The notes: generated from the letters alone by a model not told the origin. DNA of 64,000 nt from Planctomycetota bacterium (GCA_024274785.1 JAJSAM010000005.1:1-64000), one strand, 5' to 3'; positions 43,363 to 52,203 are shown, counted from the first letter of the stretch. Program-made: numbers and translations.

Positions 43363-43489
43363 CTCTCCCTCTTATCCAACCGCACCCTCGAGACAGACTC
43401 CTCGTGGGTGATGTTGTCGTAAGTGCTTCGCCCGTTTCCGCTTAAAGGGGGTCAAGCAGGGGTGCGACCCCGGTGAGGAAACCGCGAAA

Positions 43490-43518
43490 ATCTTATGCGC
43501 GAGGGGCGATTGTGTCAA
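43490..43518 (-). promoter_or_regulatory. sigma70-type promoter for dnaA
   Basis: On the minus strand, TTGACA (43513-43518), a 17-base spacer and TAAGAT (43490-43495). It would give a dnaA leader of about 120 bases. The -35 is perfect and the -10 matches four of six bases. Confidence 0.6.
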
Positions 43519-43540
43519 TCCAGAATTCCGCGCCGAGGCC

Positions 43541-43637
43541 GTTTCCACAATCCCGCATCAGCGTTTTTCGACGGGGCAGGCCGCTCCGATCTTGGCCTCC
43601 CATCCCCCTTGCCCACAGGAAGAAAATGTTATCCACA
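43541..43637. other. candidate replication origin with DnaA boxes
   Basis: A perfect DnaA box TTATCCACA at 43629-43637. Two looser ones with two mismatches each are TTGCCCACA at 43609-43617 and GTTTCCACA at 43541-43549. They lie upstream of the dnaA promoter and downstream of a cysteine desulfurase gene. The position next to dnaA is the usual place for oriC. No extended AT-rich unwinding element is obvious apart from AGAAAATGTTATCC, so the origin may be bipartite with 41523-41943. Confidence 0.5.
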
Positions 43638-43665
43638 TTTGGGGAGAATGGGAGGAAAAGCTCAC

Positions 43666-44823
43666 TCATGAGAGCCGATCGGAACTGATCTCGCGAAGCC
43701 TTTTAACGATAGCGGGGAAGGCTGTCGCCAGCCGGTCGATCTCGGCGGATCCGGTACCGCGCCCCGGACTGAGCCGGATGGACGAGGTGACCTCCCGCGG
43801 CGACCGGCCCATGGCGGTGAGCACATGGGAGGGAAGGGCGGCCCCGGTGGCGCAGGCGGATCCGGTGCCCACCGCAAACCCGTCGCGGTCGAGAGCGATC
43901 ACCAGGGCCTCGGCGGCGACGCCCTTCACGGTGACGTTCAACGTGCCCGGAAGCCGGCCGGCGGCCGGGCCGTTCAGGGTGACGCCGGGGACCGCGAGCA
44001 GCCCGGCCTGGAGCTGATGGACGAGCTCATTCACGTGAGCGGTGCGGTCCCGCATCTCCCCGACGGCCAGTTCGAGAGCCCTGGCCAGGCCGACCGCGGC
44101 GGGCACGTCCACCGTCCCCGGTCGCAGGCCGTCCTGCTGGTGTCCTCCGTAACGCACCGGTACGATCGGCGTCCCGCGCCGGACGAACAGGAATCCGCCG
44201 CTCTTCGGCCCGTAGAACTTGTGGGCCGCGCCGGAGAGCAGATCGACTCCCAGTTCGTCGATGGAAACCGGGATCTTGCCGAGCGCCTGCACCGCGTCGG
44301 TGTGGAACGGGATCTCCCGCCTTGCGGCGATCGAGGCCAGCTCGCGCACCGGGAGGAGGGTTCCGGTCTCGTTGTTGGCGAGCATCACCGAGACGAGGAT
44401 CGTGTCTTCCCGGAGCGCTGCCCGGAACTGGTCCGGATCAGGCATTCCGTCGCGATCCACCGGCAACCGGTCCACTGTGAAACCCTCGTCCTCGAGGGCC
44501 TTCGCGGATTGCAGGACGGCCAGGTGTTCGACGGCGGTGGTGACGATGTGACGGCCTCGCGCCGCCCTTGCGCGGGCGACGCCGAGCACGGCCAGGTTGC
44601 AGGACTCCGTGCCGCCCGACGTGAAGATGATCTCCGTTGCCCGGGCGCCGATCGAATCCGCGACGCTCCGTTTGGCCTGGTCGAGGCGGGCCCGTGCCTC
44701 CCGGCCGACCCGGTGCGGGCTGTCCGGATTGCCCGGGAATCCGGCCGCGGCCTCCGCGATGGCTGTCGCCACCCGCGGGTCGAGGGGAGTCGTGGCATTG
44801 TGATCGAGGTAGACCATCTCCAT
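43666..44823 (-). CDS. cysteine desulfurase (NifS/IscS type)
   Basis: A 385-residue PLP enzyme of class V aminotransferase fold. YLDHNATTPLDPRV at the start, VEHLAVL His near residue 100, NNETGTLLPV, the PLP lysine in SGAAHKFYGPKSGG, and the catalytic Cys loop GTGSACATGAALPSHVL. It removes sulfur from cysteine for Fe-S clusters or thiolated tRNA. The start is the ATG giving MEMVYLDHN; the open frame extends upstream through the promoter region without homology. It is divergent from the amidinotransferase gene. No iscU or other partner is adjacent. Confidence 0.93.
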   Translation of the reverse strand: MEMVYLDHNATTPLDPRVATAIAEAAAGFPGNPDSPHRVGREARARLDQAKRSVADSIGARATEIIFTSGGTESCNLAVLGVARARAARGRHIVTTAVEHLAVLQSAKALEDEGFTVDRLPVDRDGMPDPDQFRAALREDTILVSVMLANNETGTLLPVRELASIAARREIPFHTDAVQALGKIPVSIDELGVDLLSGAAHKFYGPKSGGFLFVRRGTPIVPVRYGGHQQDGLRPGTVDVPAAVGLARALELAVGEMRDRTAHVNELVHQLQAGLLAVPGVTLNGPAAGRLPGTLNVTVKGVAAEALVIALDRDGFAVGTGSACATGAALPSHVLTAMGRSPREVTSSIRLSPGRGTGSAEIDRLATAFPAIVKRLREISSDRLS

Positions 44824-44922
44824 CGCGGATATCCTAACGCGGATGAGCATCGCTGCTTCAACTCCGAACCGGGGCGGGGTACGATCCTGGCGTCGGCCCA
44901 AAACGCAATGGAGGGACTCCTC

Positions 44923-46089
44923 TTGACTGATCAGGCAGGCGACGTTCCCGGTCTGGATTCCGAGGTGAAGCGCCTGGATTCCGAGGCGAAGAGCCTGGAT
45001 TCCGAGGCGAAGAACTCCTGTCCGGTCAATTCCCACAACGAGTGGGATCCCCTGGAGGAGGTCATCGTCGGGCGGCTCGAAGGCGCCACCATTCCCTCCT
45101 ACCACATCTCTTTTGCCGGCAACCTGCCCCGCACCGCGGCGAAGCTCTACCGCCCGATCGCCGGCCGGAAGTATCCGCGGCCGATCGTCGACCGGGCGAT
45201 GAAGGAGCTCGACGGTTTCGTGGCCCTGCTCGAGGGCGAGGGGATCACGGTCCGCCGCCCCGAGATCACGGATTTCAGCAGGGAGTTCTCGTCACCGGAC
45301 TGGAAATCGAAGGGCTTCTGCACGGCCAGCCCGCGCGACGTGATCATCGTTTTCGGCGACGAGTTCCTGGAGACGCCGGGCTCCTGGCGTTCGCGGATCT
45401 TCGAGGTTCACGCGTACCGGCCGCTTCTGCTCGAGTACTTCGAGAAGGGGGCGAAGTGGATGGCCGCGCCGAAGCCGATGCTCCGCGACTCCTTCTTCGA
45501 CCTGAAATTCAGGCCGTCCGAAGAGGGCGAACCGGTCAAGTACATCATCAACGAGACCGAGCCGACCTTCGACGCCGCCGACTTCGTTCGCTGTGGCCGG
45601 GACATCTTCTACACCCGCAGCAACGCCACGAACGCCTCAGGTGTCAAGTGGATCGAGCGCCACTACGGCGACCGCTACAACTTCCACCAGGTGATCTCCC
45701 ACTGCCGGTTGCCGCTGCACATCGACACCACGTTCATGCCGCTCGCGCCCGGGAAGGTCCTCATCAATCCGTCGTTCGTGAAGCCCGAGGAGCTCCCGCC
45801 GATCCTCGGGGACTGGGACATCCTCATCGCCCCCGAGCCGGACCCGGTGACCGGCCTGAAGAACTACCACCTCTCCCTGGTGAGCCCCTGGATCAGCCTG
45901 AACGTGCTGATGCTCGACGAGAAGCGGGTGGTGGTGGAGGCCAGCCAGAAGCGGATGATCAAGGCCATGAAGGAGTGGGGCCTCGAGCCGATCCCCTGCC
46001 CGTTCCTGAACTACAAGATCTTCGGCGGCGGGTTTCACTGCGCCACGCTGGACATCCGCCGGCGGGGGGAGCTGCAGTCGTACTTCTAG
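44923..46089 (+). CDS. glycine/inosamine-type amidinotransferase
   Basis: A 388-residue enzyme of the guanidino-group transferase family (GATM/StrB1-like). It has EWDPLEEVIVG at the N-terminus, the catalytic Asp region DAADFVRCGRDIF, His in HIDTTFMPL, and catalytic Cys in GGGFHCATLDIRR. It moves the amidino group from arginine to an amine acceptor such as glycine or an aminocyclitol. A TTG start with GGAGGG seven bases upstream is preferred; an ATG five codons earlier lacks such a site. The N-terminus carries three heptads, LDSEVKR, LDSEAKS, LDSEAKN, from a 21-base tandem repeat at 44953-45015. Acceptor unknown. Confidence 0.88.
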   Translation: MTDQAGDVPGLDSEVKRLDSEAKSLDSEAKNSCPVNSHNEWDPLEEVIVGRLEGATIPSYHISFAGNLPRTAAKLYRPIAGRKYPRPIVDRAMKELDGFVALLEGEGITVRRPEITDFSREFSSPDWKSKGFCTASPRDVIIVFGDEFLETPGSWRSRIFEVHAYRPLLLEYFEKGAKWMAAPKPMLRDSFFDLKFRPSEEGEPVKYIINETEPTFDAADFVRCGRDIFYTRSNATNASGVKWIERHYGDRYNFHQVISHCRLPLHIDTTFMPLAPGKVLINPSFVKPEELPPILGDWDILIAPEPDPVTGLKNYHLSLVSPWISLNVLMLDEKRVVVEASQKRMIKAMKEWGLEPIPCPFLNYKIFGGGFHCATLDIRRRGELQSYF

Positions 46090-46112
46090 CCCGCTTTTCT
46101 CATGAGGGCACA

Positions 46113-46149
46113 CGATCTGGGGGGCGGTCGCGGCGCATCGCTGCGGACC
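46113..46149 (+). repeat. 33-bp repeat shared with 14502-14541
   Basis: CGATCTGGGGGGCGGTCGCG followed by GCGCATCGCTGCG, matching the minus strand at 14541-14508 with one mismatch. It lies between two convergent genes, 24 bases after the amidinotransferase stop. Confidence 0.75.
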
Positions 46150-46168
46150 CCGTTTTTCGGCTCCACGG

Positions 46169-46525
46169 CTACTTCGGGACCAGGACCAGCATGATCCCCA
46201 CGATGATCGTCACCACGCCGACGGCCTGGATGGCGTTCATCTTCTCGTGGAGGAATACCGCGGCCAGGATCGAGATCACCACGATGGAGCCGCCGGTGGC
46301 GATGGGGTAGACGATATTCAGCTTCATCCGGGACAGGATGTAGATGTAGAGGAAGAAGCTGAGGCCGTGGAGGGAGAGCCCGGAGAAGATCCAGGGGTTC
46401 CGGAAGGGTTCCAGGACGATCGACAGGGAGAGATCCCTCCCCTCGAGCTTCATCGCCCCGAAGCGGAGCAGGAGCTGGGCGGCGGCGGCGATCACCATCT
46501 CGAGCACGACCAGGAAGATCATCAT
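46169..46525 (-). CDS. small multidrug-resistance/EamA-like transporter
   Basis: A 118-residue protein with four membrane helices. FFLYIYILSRMKLNIVYPIA and the last helix GVVTIIVGIMLVLV are typical of the drug/metabolite transporter superfamily, single-domain (SMR or ArnE-like) members that work as dimers. The pair of ATGs at 46525 and 46522 begins the hydrophobic N-terminus (MMIFLVVLEMVIAAAAQ). Substrate unknown. Confidence 0.75.
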   Translation of the reverse strand: MMIFLVVLEMVIAAAAQLLLRFGAMKLEGRDLSLSIVLEPFRNPWIFSGLSLHGLSFFLYIYILSRMKLNIVYPIATGGSIVVISILAAVFLHEKMNAIQAVGVVTIIVGIMLVLVPK

Positions 46526-46682
46526 CGTCCGGCAGTTATCCCCCACCACGGGCACCGGTGGGAGGAAATCCACCGAGTTCGACCCCCCATTTCCGTTACA
46601 GGCCCTCCGCCTGACTGGCCGATAGACGATCGGGTTCGGAATCCCGCCTGGTCCTGGGCGGAATCCATCCCGCAGGAGCGGC

Positions 46683-48806
46683 ATGAGCATCATCAATGTC
46701 AAAGACCGGACGATCAATGCGAAGGTCGTCTACTATGGCACGGCCCTCGGGGGGAAGACGACGAGCCTGAAGCACGTGCATCGCGTCATCGATCCGGCGC
46801 AGAACGTGGAGCTCGTCTCGCTGAACACCGAGAGTGACCGGACCCTCTTTTTCGACTTCCTGCCGATCTCACTCGGGAAGATCGGTGGCTTCACCATCAG
46901 CATCCAGGGATTCACCGTCCCCGGACAGGTGCGATACAACCTCACCCGCAAGTACGTGCTCACCGGCGCCGACGCCGTGGTCATGGTGATCGACTCCCGG
47001 CGATCCCAGCTCGAGAACAACATCGAGGCCTTCGAAAACCTGAAGGAGAACCTCGCCGCCAACGGTCTCGACTACGCTTCGATCCCGATCGTCATTCAGT
47101 ACAACAAGCAGGACCTCACCGATCTCGTTCCGACCGCGGAGATGGACCGGATCATGAACGACCGGGAGCTCCGGACTTTCGAGACCGTAGCCACCGAGGG
47201 GCCCGGAGTTTTCGAAGCGTTCACCGAGGTCTCCCGCCAGATGATCGACTGCATCGCCTCCCGTTACCGGCTGGGAGGACGGAACGCCGCCATCGGTGAC
47301 GCCCTGGCGGAGAGTCTGGGCAGGCGGCAGGCGGGCTGGTCCGGAGTGAGCGTGGTCCTTCCCGCCGGGGGGCTGGTGCAGGTCGGCAACGACGACGGCG
47401 GTGAGTTGCTGGACGGATCCGAGGAGCTCCTTCGGCATGCCGTCGGCACGAACATCGAGATCGCCCGGCTGTACTCCGAGGTGAACGAGATGAAGAACCG
47501 CCTGCGCTCCCGCGTGGGCGAGCTCGTGGAGTTGAACGATGTCGGCCGGTCGCTCACCTCGCTCCTGAATGTCAACGAACTGTTGCCCACGGTCCTCGAC
47601 TCCGCCACCCGGTGCCTCGGCACCGAGTACGGTTCGCTGCTGCTGCTTTCCCGGGACGGGACGCGCCTGGAAGAGGAGGCGGTGCACGGTTTCCTCTGGG
47701 ACCCGCTCGGTGAATCCCTGAGTCCGGATGGGCCCCCGACGAAGCTGCTCACCTCGGCCCGGCGCGGAAACGGGCTGCTGATCGACCGGGAGCGCAACAT
47801 TCCGCTGCTCACCGCCCTGAAGCAGAAGGACGAGCGCATCACCTCGGCGATCATCGCGCCTCTGAGGAAGCAGGAGGAGATCCTCGGCCTGATCGCGGTC
47901 TACTTCCTCGACGAGGAACCGGAAGGGCTCGGAGACAAACTCCGGTTCCTCTCGGCGCTCGCCAGCCACGCCTCCGTGGCCATGGAAAACGCCCGGTTGG
48001 TCGCACGCATCGAGGGCTTCAACCGCGAACTCGAGCAGACCGTGAGAGACCGGACCGCCGAGCTTCGCGAGGCGTACGAGGAGTTGAAGGAGCTCGATCG
48101 GCTGAAAGACGACTTCCTCTCGTCCATGTCCCATGAGCTCCTGACCCCGCTGACCTCCATCTGCTCCTTCTCGGAGATCCTGCTCTCCACCGACCCGGCC
48201 CGGGACGGGGAGACGTTGCCTGAGTTCCTCGGGATCATCCACCGGGAAGCCGGCCGCCTGACCAACCGTCTGAAGACTCTCCTCGATCTCTCTCAGCTCG
48301 AAGCCGGTCACGTCACCCTGATGCGGGCGGAGGTGGACGCCGCCGAGCTGCTCCGCGGGTGCGTGGAAGAGATCCTGCCCGAGGCGAAAGCGAAGGATGT
48401 CGATGTCCAGATCACCGAAATCTCCACCGGCGCTCTCATCGAAGGCGATTCGGCCTGGCTCCGGCGAGCTTTCACGCAGGTCGTCGGGAACGCGGTGAAG
48501 TTCAGCGGCGAGGGGGGGCGGGTCACCGCGGCTCTCACGCTGAACAACGGAACGGTCGATGTGGTCGTGACCGATGAGGGGCCGGGGATTGCGCCTGAGT
48601 ACCAGGAGCTGATCTTCGAACGCTTCAAGCAGATCGGCGAGATCCTCACCGACAAGCCGTCCGGCATCGGCCTCGGTCTGCCGCTGGCCCGCCGCGTCCT
48701 CGACGGCCATGGTGGGAAGATCTCGGTCACGAGCGAACCCGGCCAGGGCTGCCGGTTCCTGCTATCGATCCACCGCCTTTCGGAGTCGAAGGCCGTCAAG
48801 CACTGA
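46683..48806 (+). CDS. MglA-like GTPase - GAF - histidine kinase fusion
   Basis: A 707-residue single chain. Residues 1-200 are an MglA-type small GTPase: P-loop YGTALGGKTTSLK, switch/PGQ motif FTVPGQVRYNLTRKYVLTGA, and NKQDL for guanine recognition. Residues about 285-440 form a GAF domain (VELNDVGRSLTSLLNVNELL, then SLLLLSRDG). A coiled coil (about 440-475) leads to a kinase: H-box SSMSHELLTPLTSICS, N box VVGNAVKFSGEGG, DEGPGIAP, GIGLGLPLARR. No membrane segment or receiver. MglA GTPases control polarity and motility in Myxococcus; here nucleotide state may gate the kinase. No GAP (MglB) or regulator is adjacent. Confidence 0.87.
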   Translation: MSIINVKDRTINAKVVYYGTALGGKTTSLKHVHRVIDPAQNVELVSLNTESDRTLFFDFLPISLGKIGGFTISIQGFTVPGQVRYNLTRKYVLTGADAVVMVIDSRRSQLENNIEAFENLKENLAANGLDYASIPIVIQYNKQDLTDLVPTAEMDRIMNDRELRTFETVATEGPGVFEAFTEVSRQMIDCIASRYRLGGRNAAIGDALAESLGRRQAGWSGVSVVLPAGGLVQVGNDDGGELLDGSEELLRHAVGTNIEIARLYSEVNEMKNRLRSRVGELVELNDVGRSLTSLLNVNELLPTVLDSATRCLGTEYGSLLLLSRDGTRLEEEAVHGFLWDPLGESLSPDGPPTKLLTSARRGNGLLIDRERNIPLLTALKQKDERITSAIIAPLRKQEEILGLIAVYFLDEEPEGLGDKLRFLSALASHASVAMENARLVARIEGFNRELEQTVRDRTAELREAYEELKELDRLKDDFLSSMSHELLTPLTSICSFSEILLSTDPARDGETLPEFLGIIHREAGRLTNRLKTLLDLSQLEAGHVTLMRAEVDAAELLRGCVEEILPEAKAKDVDVQITEISTGALIEGDSAWLRRAFTQVVGNAVKFSGEGGRVTAALTLNNGTVDVVVTDEGPGIAPEYQELIFERFKQIGEILTDKPSGIGLGLPLARRVLDGHGGKISVTSEPGQGCRFLLSIHRLSESKAVKH

Positions 48807-48891
48807 GGGGCGCTCGGCGCGCCGTGGGTGGGCCCATGCGTGGGGGAGTGACTTCGGAGGGCGGTGAGCCTGCGCCGCCACGCTCGTCCCG

Positions 48892-49093
48892 GTACTACTG
48901 ACGTTCAGAATCTTCGCGGCGCACGCAGATTCTGCGTGACGCCCCCGGACTGCCGGCACGGTCGCCCGGAGGTCGACCCTCCATTGCGGCTTAGCCGCGC
49001 TGTGGGTTCTCTGTTCTTCAGGTTTCCGGCACAGGGGATCCTCCCTCGCCGGCGCGGCGGTGTATGTGGTCGAGACGGCCTCGACCGTCCGAG
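48892..49093 (+). repeat. intergenic repeat family R1 copy 3 joined to module R2
   Basis: The longest copy. It has GTACTACTGACG, the GAATCT-N13-AGATTC inverted repeat, CTGCGTGACGCCCCCGGACT, GCCGGCACGGTCG, CGACCCTCCATTGCGGC-TTA-GCCGCGC, then (49022 on) TTTCCGGCACAGG and GGTCGAG-ACGGC-CTCGACCGTCCGAGG. The first part matches 2981-3088 and 12909-13003. The second part matches 29127-29201. It occupies most of the 341-base gap between the MglA-kinase gene and pyrF. Confidence 0.75.
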
Positions 49094-49147
49094 GTGCACG
49101 GGGCACGTTCTCTCCCGCCTCCCACCCGGCTGGCGTAAACTCACCCC

Positions 49148-50041
49148 ATGAACTTAGCCGACCGACTCATGGATGCGATCGACCGGAAAGGGACTCCGGC
49201 GCTCGTGGGGCTCGACCCCCGTTACGAAAGTCTTCCCGCCGAGCTTCGCCCGGACGACCACCCGTCAAACGCCGTCGCCGCGAAAGCCATCGGGATCTTC
49301 TGCCGGCGGATCATCGACGTCGTGGCGCCGCTCGTGCCCGCCGTCAAACCGAACATCGCCTTCTTCGAGGCGTTCGGCTGGGAGGGCTGCCGCGCCTTCA
49401 CCGAGGTGGCCTCCTATGCGAAAGAACAGGGACTGATCGTCGTCGCCGACGTGAAGCGCGGCGATATCGGCTCCACCGCCGCGGCCTACGCGAAGTCGCT
49501 CTTTCAGGCGATGGATGTCGATGCGGTGACGCTCTCCCCCTGGCTCGGCTCGGACTCCCTCGCCCCGTTCTTCGAGTACGCGGGTGAGGGCAGGGGCTTC
49601 TTCCTCCTCGTGAAGACCAGCAACCCCTCCTCGGCCGATATCCAGGACCGTGAACTCGCGGGCGGGACCGTCTTTGGGCACGTCGCCGGGCTGGTGAACG
49701 ACTGGGGCGCCGATCACGTGGGCGACCGCGGCTTCAGCTCCGTTGGCGCCGTCGTCGGGGCGACCTTCCCCGAACAGGCCGCCATGCTGCGCCGCGCCAT
49801 GCCGAAGACTCCGTTCCTCCTCCCCGGCTACGGGGCCCAGGGAGGCAAGGCGGACTCGCTCCGAAACGCTTTCGGTGAAGGTGGTTACGGCGCGATCGTC
49901 AACTCCTCCCGTGGGATCATCTTCGCGTATCAGAAGGACCAGGGTGAGGGAGGCTGGGAGGACGCGGTGCACCGGGCGACCCTCGCCATGCGCGCGGACC
50001 TCGCCGGCGCCGTTCCGGACGCGGGCTGGAACCAGGGGTAG
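49148..50041 (+). CDS. pyrF: orotidine 5'-phosphate decarboxylase (long, type 2)
   Basis: A 297-residue PyrF of the longer bacterial subfamily. LVGLDPRYESLP at the start, KPNIAFFEAFGWEG, and the catalytic DxKxxD in VADVKRGDIGSTAAAYAK; LLPGYGAQGG and VNSSRGII near the end bind phosphate. It makes UMP in pyrimidine synthesis. It is the first gene of an operon with a methyltransferase (adjacent, no gap) and the bacillithiol genes. Confidence 0.95.
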   Translation: MNLADRLMDAIDRKGTPALVGLDPRYESLPAELRPDDHPSNAVAAKAIGIFCRRIIDVVAPLVPAVKPNIAFFEAFGWEGCRAFTEVASYAKEQGLIVVADVKRGDIGSTAAAYAKSLFQAMDVDAVTLSPWLGSDSLAPFFEYAGEGRGFFLLVKTSNPSSADIQDRELAGGTVFGHVAGLVNDWGADHVGDRGFSSVGAVVGATFPEQAAMLRRAMPKTPFLLPGYGAQGGKADSLRNAFGEGGYGAIVNSSRGIIFAYQKDQGEGGWEDAVHRATLAMRADLAGAVPDAGWNQG

Positions 50042-50770
50042 ATGGGCCGGGCCTGGTACCGGGAGGCCTTCGGGCCGCACTATCTCGAGGTCTATGCTCA
50101 CCGGGACGATGCCTCCGCCCGGAACGAGGTGGCTTTCACGGTCGACGTTCTCGGCCTGAATCCGGGCGATCATGTGCTGGACCTGGCTTGCGGGGCGGGC
50201 CGGCACAGCCGGGGCCTGGTCGGTCACGGGGTCCGGGTTACCGCGATGGATCTCTCCCCGGAACTGCTCGCGGCGGCCGGGGAGGCCGGGGGCGGACCGG
50301 AATACGTTCGCGGCGATATGCGGGCCCTGCCGTTTGGCGGTTCCTTCGACGCCGTCTGTCAGTTCTTCACGTCGTTCGGGTACTTCGAGGACTCCTCGGA
50401 AGACGAGTCGGTTCTGCGGGAGGTGCGCCGCGTGCTCCGGGCGGGCGGGAAGTACCTCTTCGACTACCTGAATGCCGCGCAGGTGGTGGCCGGTCTCGTC
50501 CCGGAAAGCACCGACCGGCTCGGCGCCTTCACCATCCAGTCGCGCCGGCGCATTACCGCGGACCAGACCCGTGTCGAGAAGGACGTGGTGATCCGCGAGG
50601 GAGAGGTTGTTCGAAGCAAGTACACCGAGTCGGTGCGTCTCTACGATATCGAGGACATTCGGGGCATGATGTCGCGATCCGGGCTCATCCCCCTGGCCCA
50701 CTTCGGTGACCTGGCGGGTGCGCCCTTCGTGCCCCGATCCCCAAGGCTCGTGGTGGTGGCAGGATGCTGA
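50042..50770 (+). CDS. class I SAM-dependent methyltransferase
   Basis: A 242-residue methyltransferase: motif I VLDLACGAGRHSRGL, the acidic motif II VTAMDLSPELL, and FDAVCQFFTSFGYFED (motif IV region). The N-terminal WYREAFGPHYLEVY is common in this group. It begins right after the pyrF stop and overlaps bshC by seven bases. It could act on bacillithiol or a related thiol because of the context, but that is inference; the substrate is unknown. Confidence 0.85.
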   Translation: MGRAWYREAFGPHYLEVYAHRDDASARNEVAFTVDVLGLNPGDHVLDLACGAGRHSRGLVGHGVRVTAMDLSPELLAAAGEAGGGPEYVRGDMRALPFGGSFDAVCQFFTSFGYFEDSSEDESVLREVRRVLRAGGKYLFDYLNAAQVVAGLVPESTDRLGAFTIQSRRRITADQTRVEKDVVIREGEVVRSKYTESVRLYDIEDIRGMMSRSGLIPLAHFGDLAGAPFVPRSPRLVVVAGC

Positions 50771-52203
50771 CCTACGATCTGTTCGACGACCCGAATCGCC
50801 CCGGCCGCGTCCTTCCGGACCTCGCCGTGGCGGTCCGCACCGCCGACCGGACCGATCTGGCCGCCTCTATTGCGGAATATCAGCGGGATCTCTCCGCTCC
50901 CGCCGCCGCGGTCGAGGCGGCGCTTCGCCTGGCCGAGCCTTCGTGTTCGGTCATCGTCACCGGCCAGCAGCCGGGACTGCTCGGTGGGCCGATTCTCGTC
51001 CTGGCGAAGGCGCTCTCTGCGATCGCCTGGGCCCACCGGCTTGCGGAGGAGAGCGGCCGCCCGGTCGTCCCGGTGTTCTGGGTGGCGTCGGAGGACCACG
51101 ACCTGGCCGAGGTGAACGATCTCACGATCCTCGACCAGGCCGATCGGCTGGTGCGCCTTCGCTTGCCTCTTCCGCCGGGCCGGACGATGCTCTCCGAGGT
51201 GGCCCCCGGCGCCGGTGCGGAAGACCTCTTCACCGCACTTCGGGAAGCTCTCCCTCAGAGCGAGTACCTTAACGCGGTCATTGAGCCGCTGCAGACGGCC
51301 GGACGCCCATCGCTCGGCCGCTGGTTCGCCGGGATTCTCTCGCGCTGGCTCGGCGGTGAAGGTCTCGTGGTCGTGGAGCCTCATCTCTTCCGCCAGGCGG
51401 CGCGGGGCGTGCTCGATCTGGAACTGAACAGGCCGGGCGCGATCGCTGGAGCGGTGGCCCCGGGTCCGGTCACGCCGGCGCCGGTGCCTTTCTTTGCCGT
51501 CCGGGACGGGGTCAGGTCGCGGCCGGCTTCGATCGCCGACCTCCCGGAGAGTCCCGGGGAGGTTTCCTGGGACGTGCTGACCCGGGTGCTCGCCCAGAAC
51601 CTCGCGCTTCCGGTGGCGGGCCACGTGGTCGGGCCGTCCGAGGCGATCTACTGTGAGCAGGTGGTTCCCGCGCACGAGCTTCTGGAGATCCCCGCTCCGC
51701 CGCTGCTCCCACGCGCTTCCCTGGTGCTTCTCGAGCGGAAGGTGTCGCGCGGGCTCAAGCGGTTTTCGGTGACCCTGCCCGACGTGCTCGCGGAGGGGGA
51801 GGCGGCGTTGTGCCGGGACGAATTCAGCCATGTGGGCTTCGACGAGGCCCTGACCGGGCTGACCACTGCGCTCCAGAGCCGGTGGCTCGAAGTGACGGCC
51901 GAGGCGGGGCGGCTCGACGAGACCCTGCAGCGCAAGGCGGAGGGCGCCGAAAAGAACCTGCTGGCGGCAATCGAGAAGCTGAAGATCCAGGGGCGCAAGG
52001 CGATGGACCGGGTGACCGGACGGGATCAGGAGCAGCGAGCCAAGCTCCTCTCCCATCTGCTTCCGGGCGGCAATCCCCAGGAGCGGGTGTTGTCCCCCCT
52101 GCCGTTCATGGCCCGGCACGGCCCGGACTTGCCGGCCCGGCTGCTCGAGGTGGTTTCGAGAGTTCCCGATGGCCGGATGGCGGTCAGATTGTGGAGAGGG
52201 TAG
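50764..52203 (+). CDS. bshC: bacillithiol synthase BshC
   Basis: A 479-residue BshC, which adds cysteine to GlcN-malate to complete bacillithiol. The N-terminal Rossmann-like part has VIVTGQQPGLLGGPILVLAK and VVPVFWVASEDHDLAEVNDL, both diagnostic. A long coiled coil (about residues 370-430) precedes the conserved C-terminus with QERVLSPLPFMARHGPD. It overlaps the methyltransferase gene by seven bases; bshB1 follows after 83 bases. Confidence 0.93.
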   Translation: MLTYDLFDDPNRPGRVLPDLAVAVRTADRTDLAASIAEYQRDLSAPAAAVEAALRLAEPSCSVIVTGQQPGLLGGPILVLAKALSAIAWAHRLAEESGRPVVPVFWVASEDHDLAEVNDLTILDQADRLVRLRLPLPPGRTMLSEVAPGAGAEDLFTALREALPQSEYLNAVIEPLQTAGRPSLGRWFAGILSRWLGGEGLVVVEPHLFRQAARGVLDLELNRPGAIAGAVAPGPVTPAPVPFFAVRDGVRSRPASIADLPESPGEVSWDVLTRVLAQNLALPVAGHVVGPSEAIYCEQVVPAHELLEIPAPPLLPRASLVLLERKVSRGLKRFSVTLPDVLAEGEAALCRDEFSHVGFDEALTGLTTALQSRWLEVTAEAGRLDETLQRKAEGAEKNLLAAIEKLKIQGRKAMDRVTGRDQEQRAKLLSHLLPGGNPQERVLSPLPFMARHGPDLPARLLEVVSRVPDGRMAVRLWRG

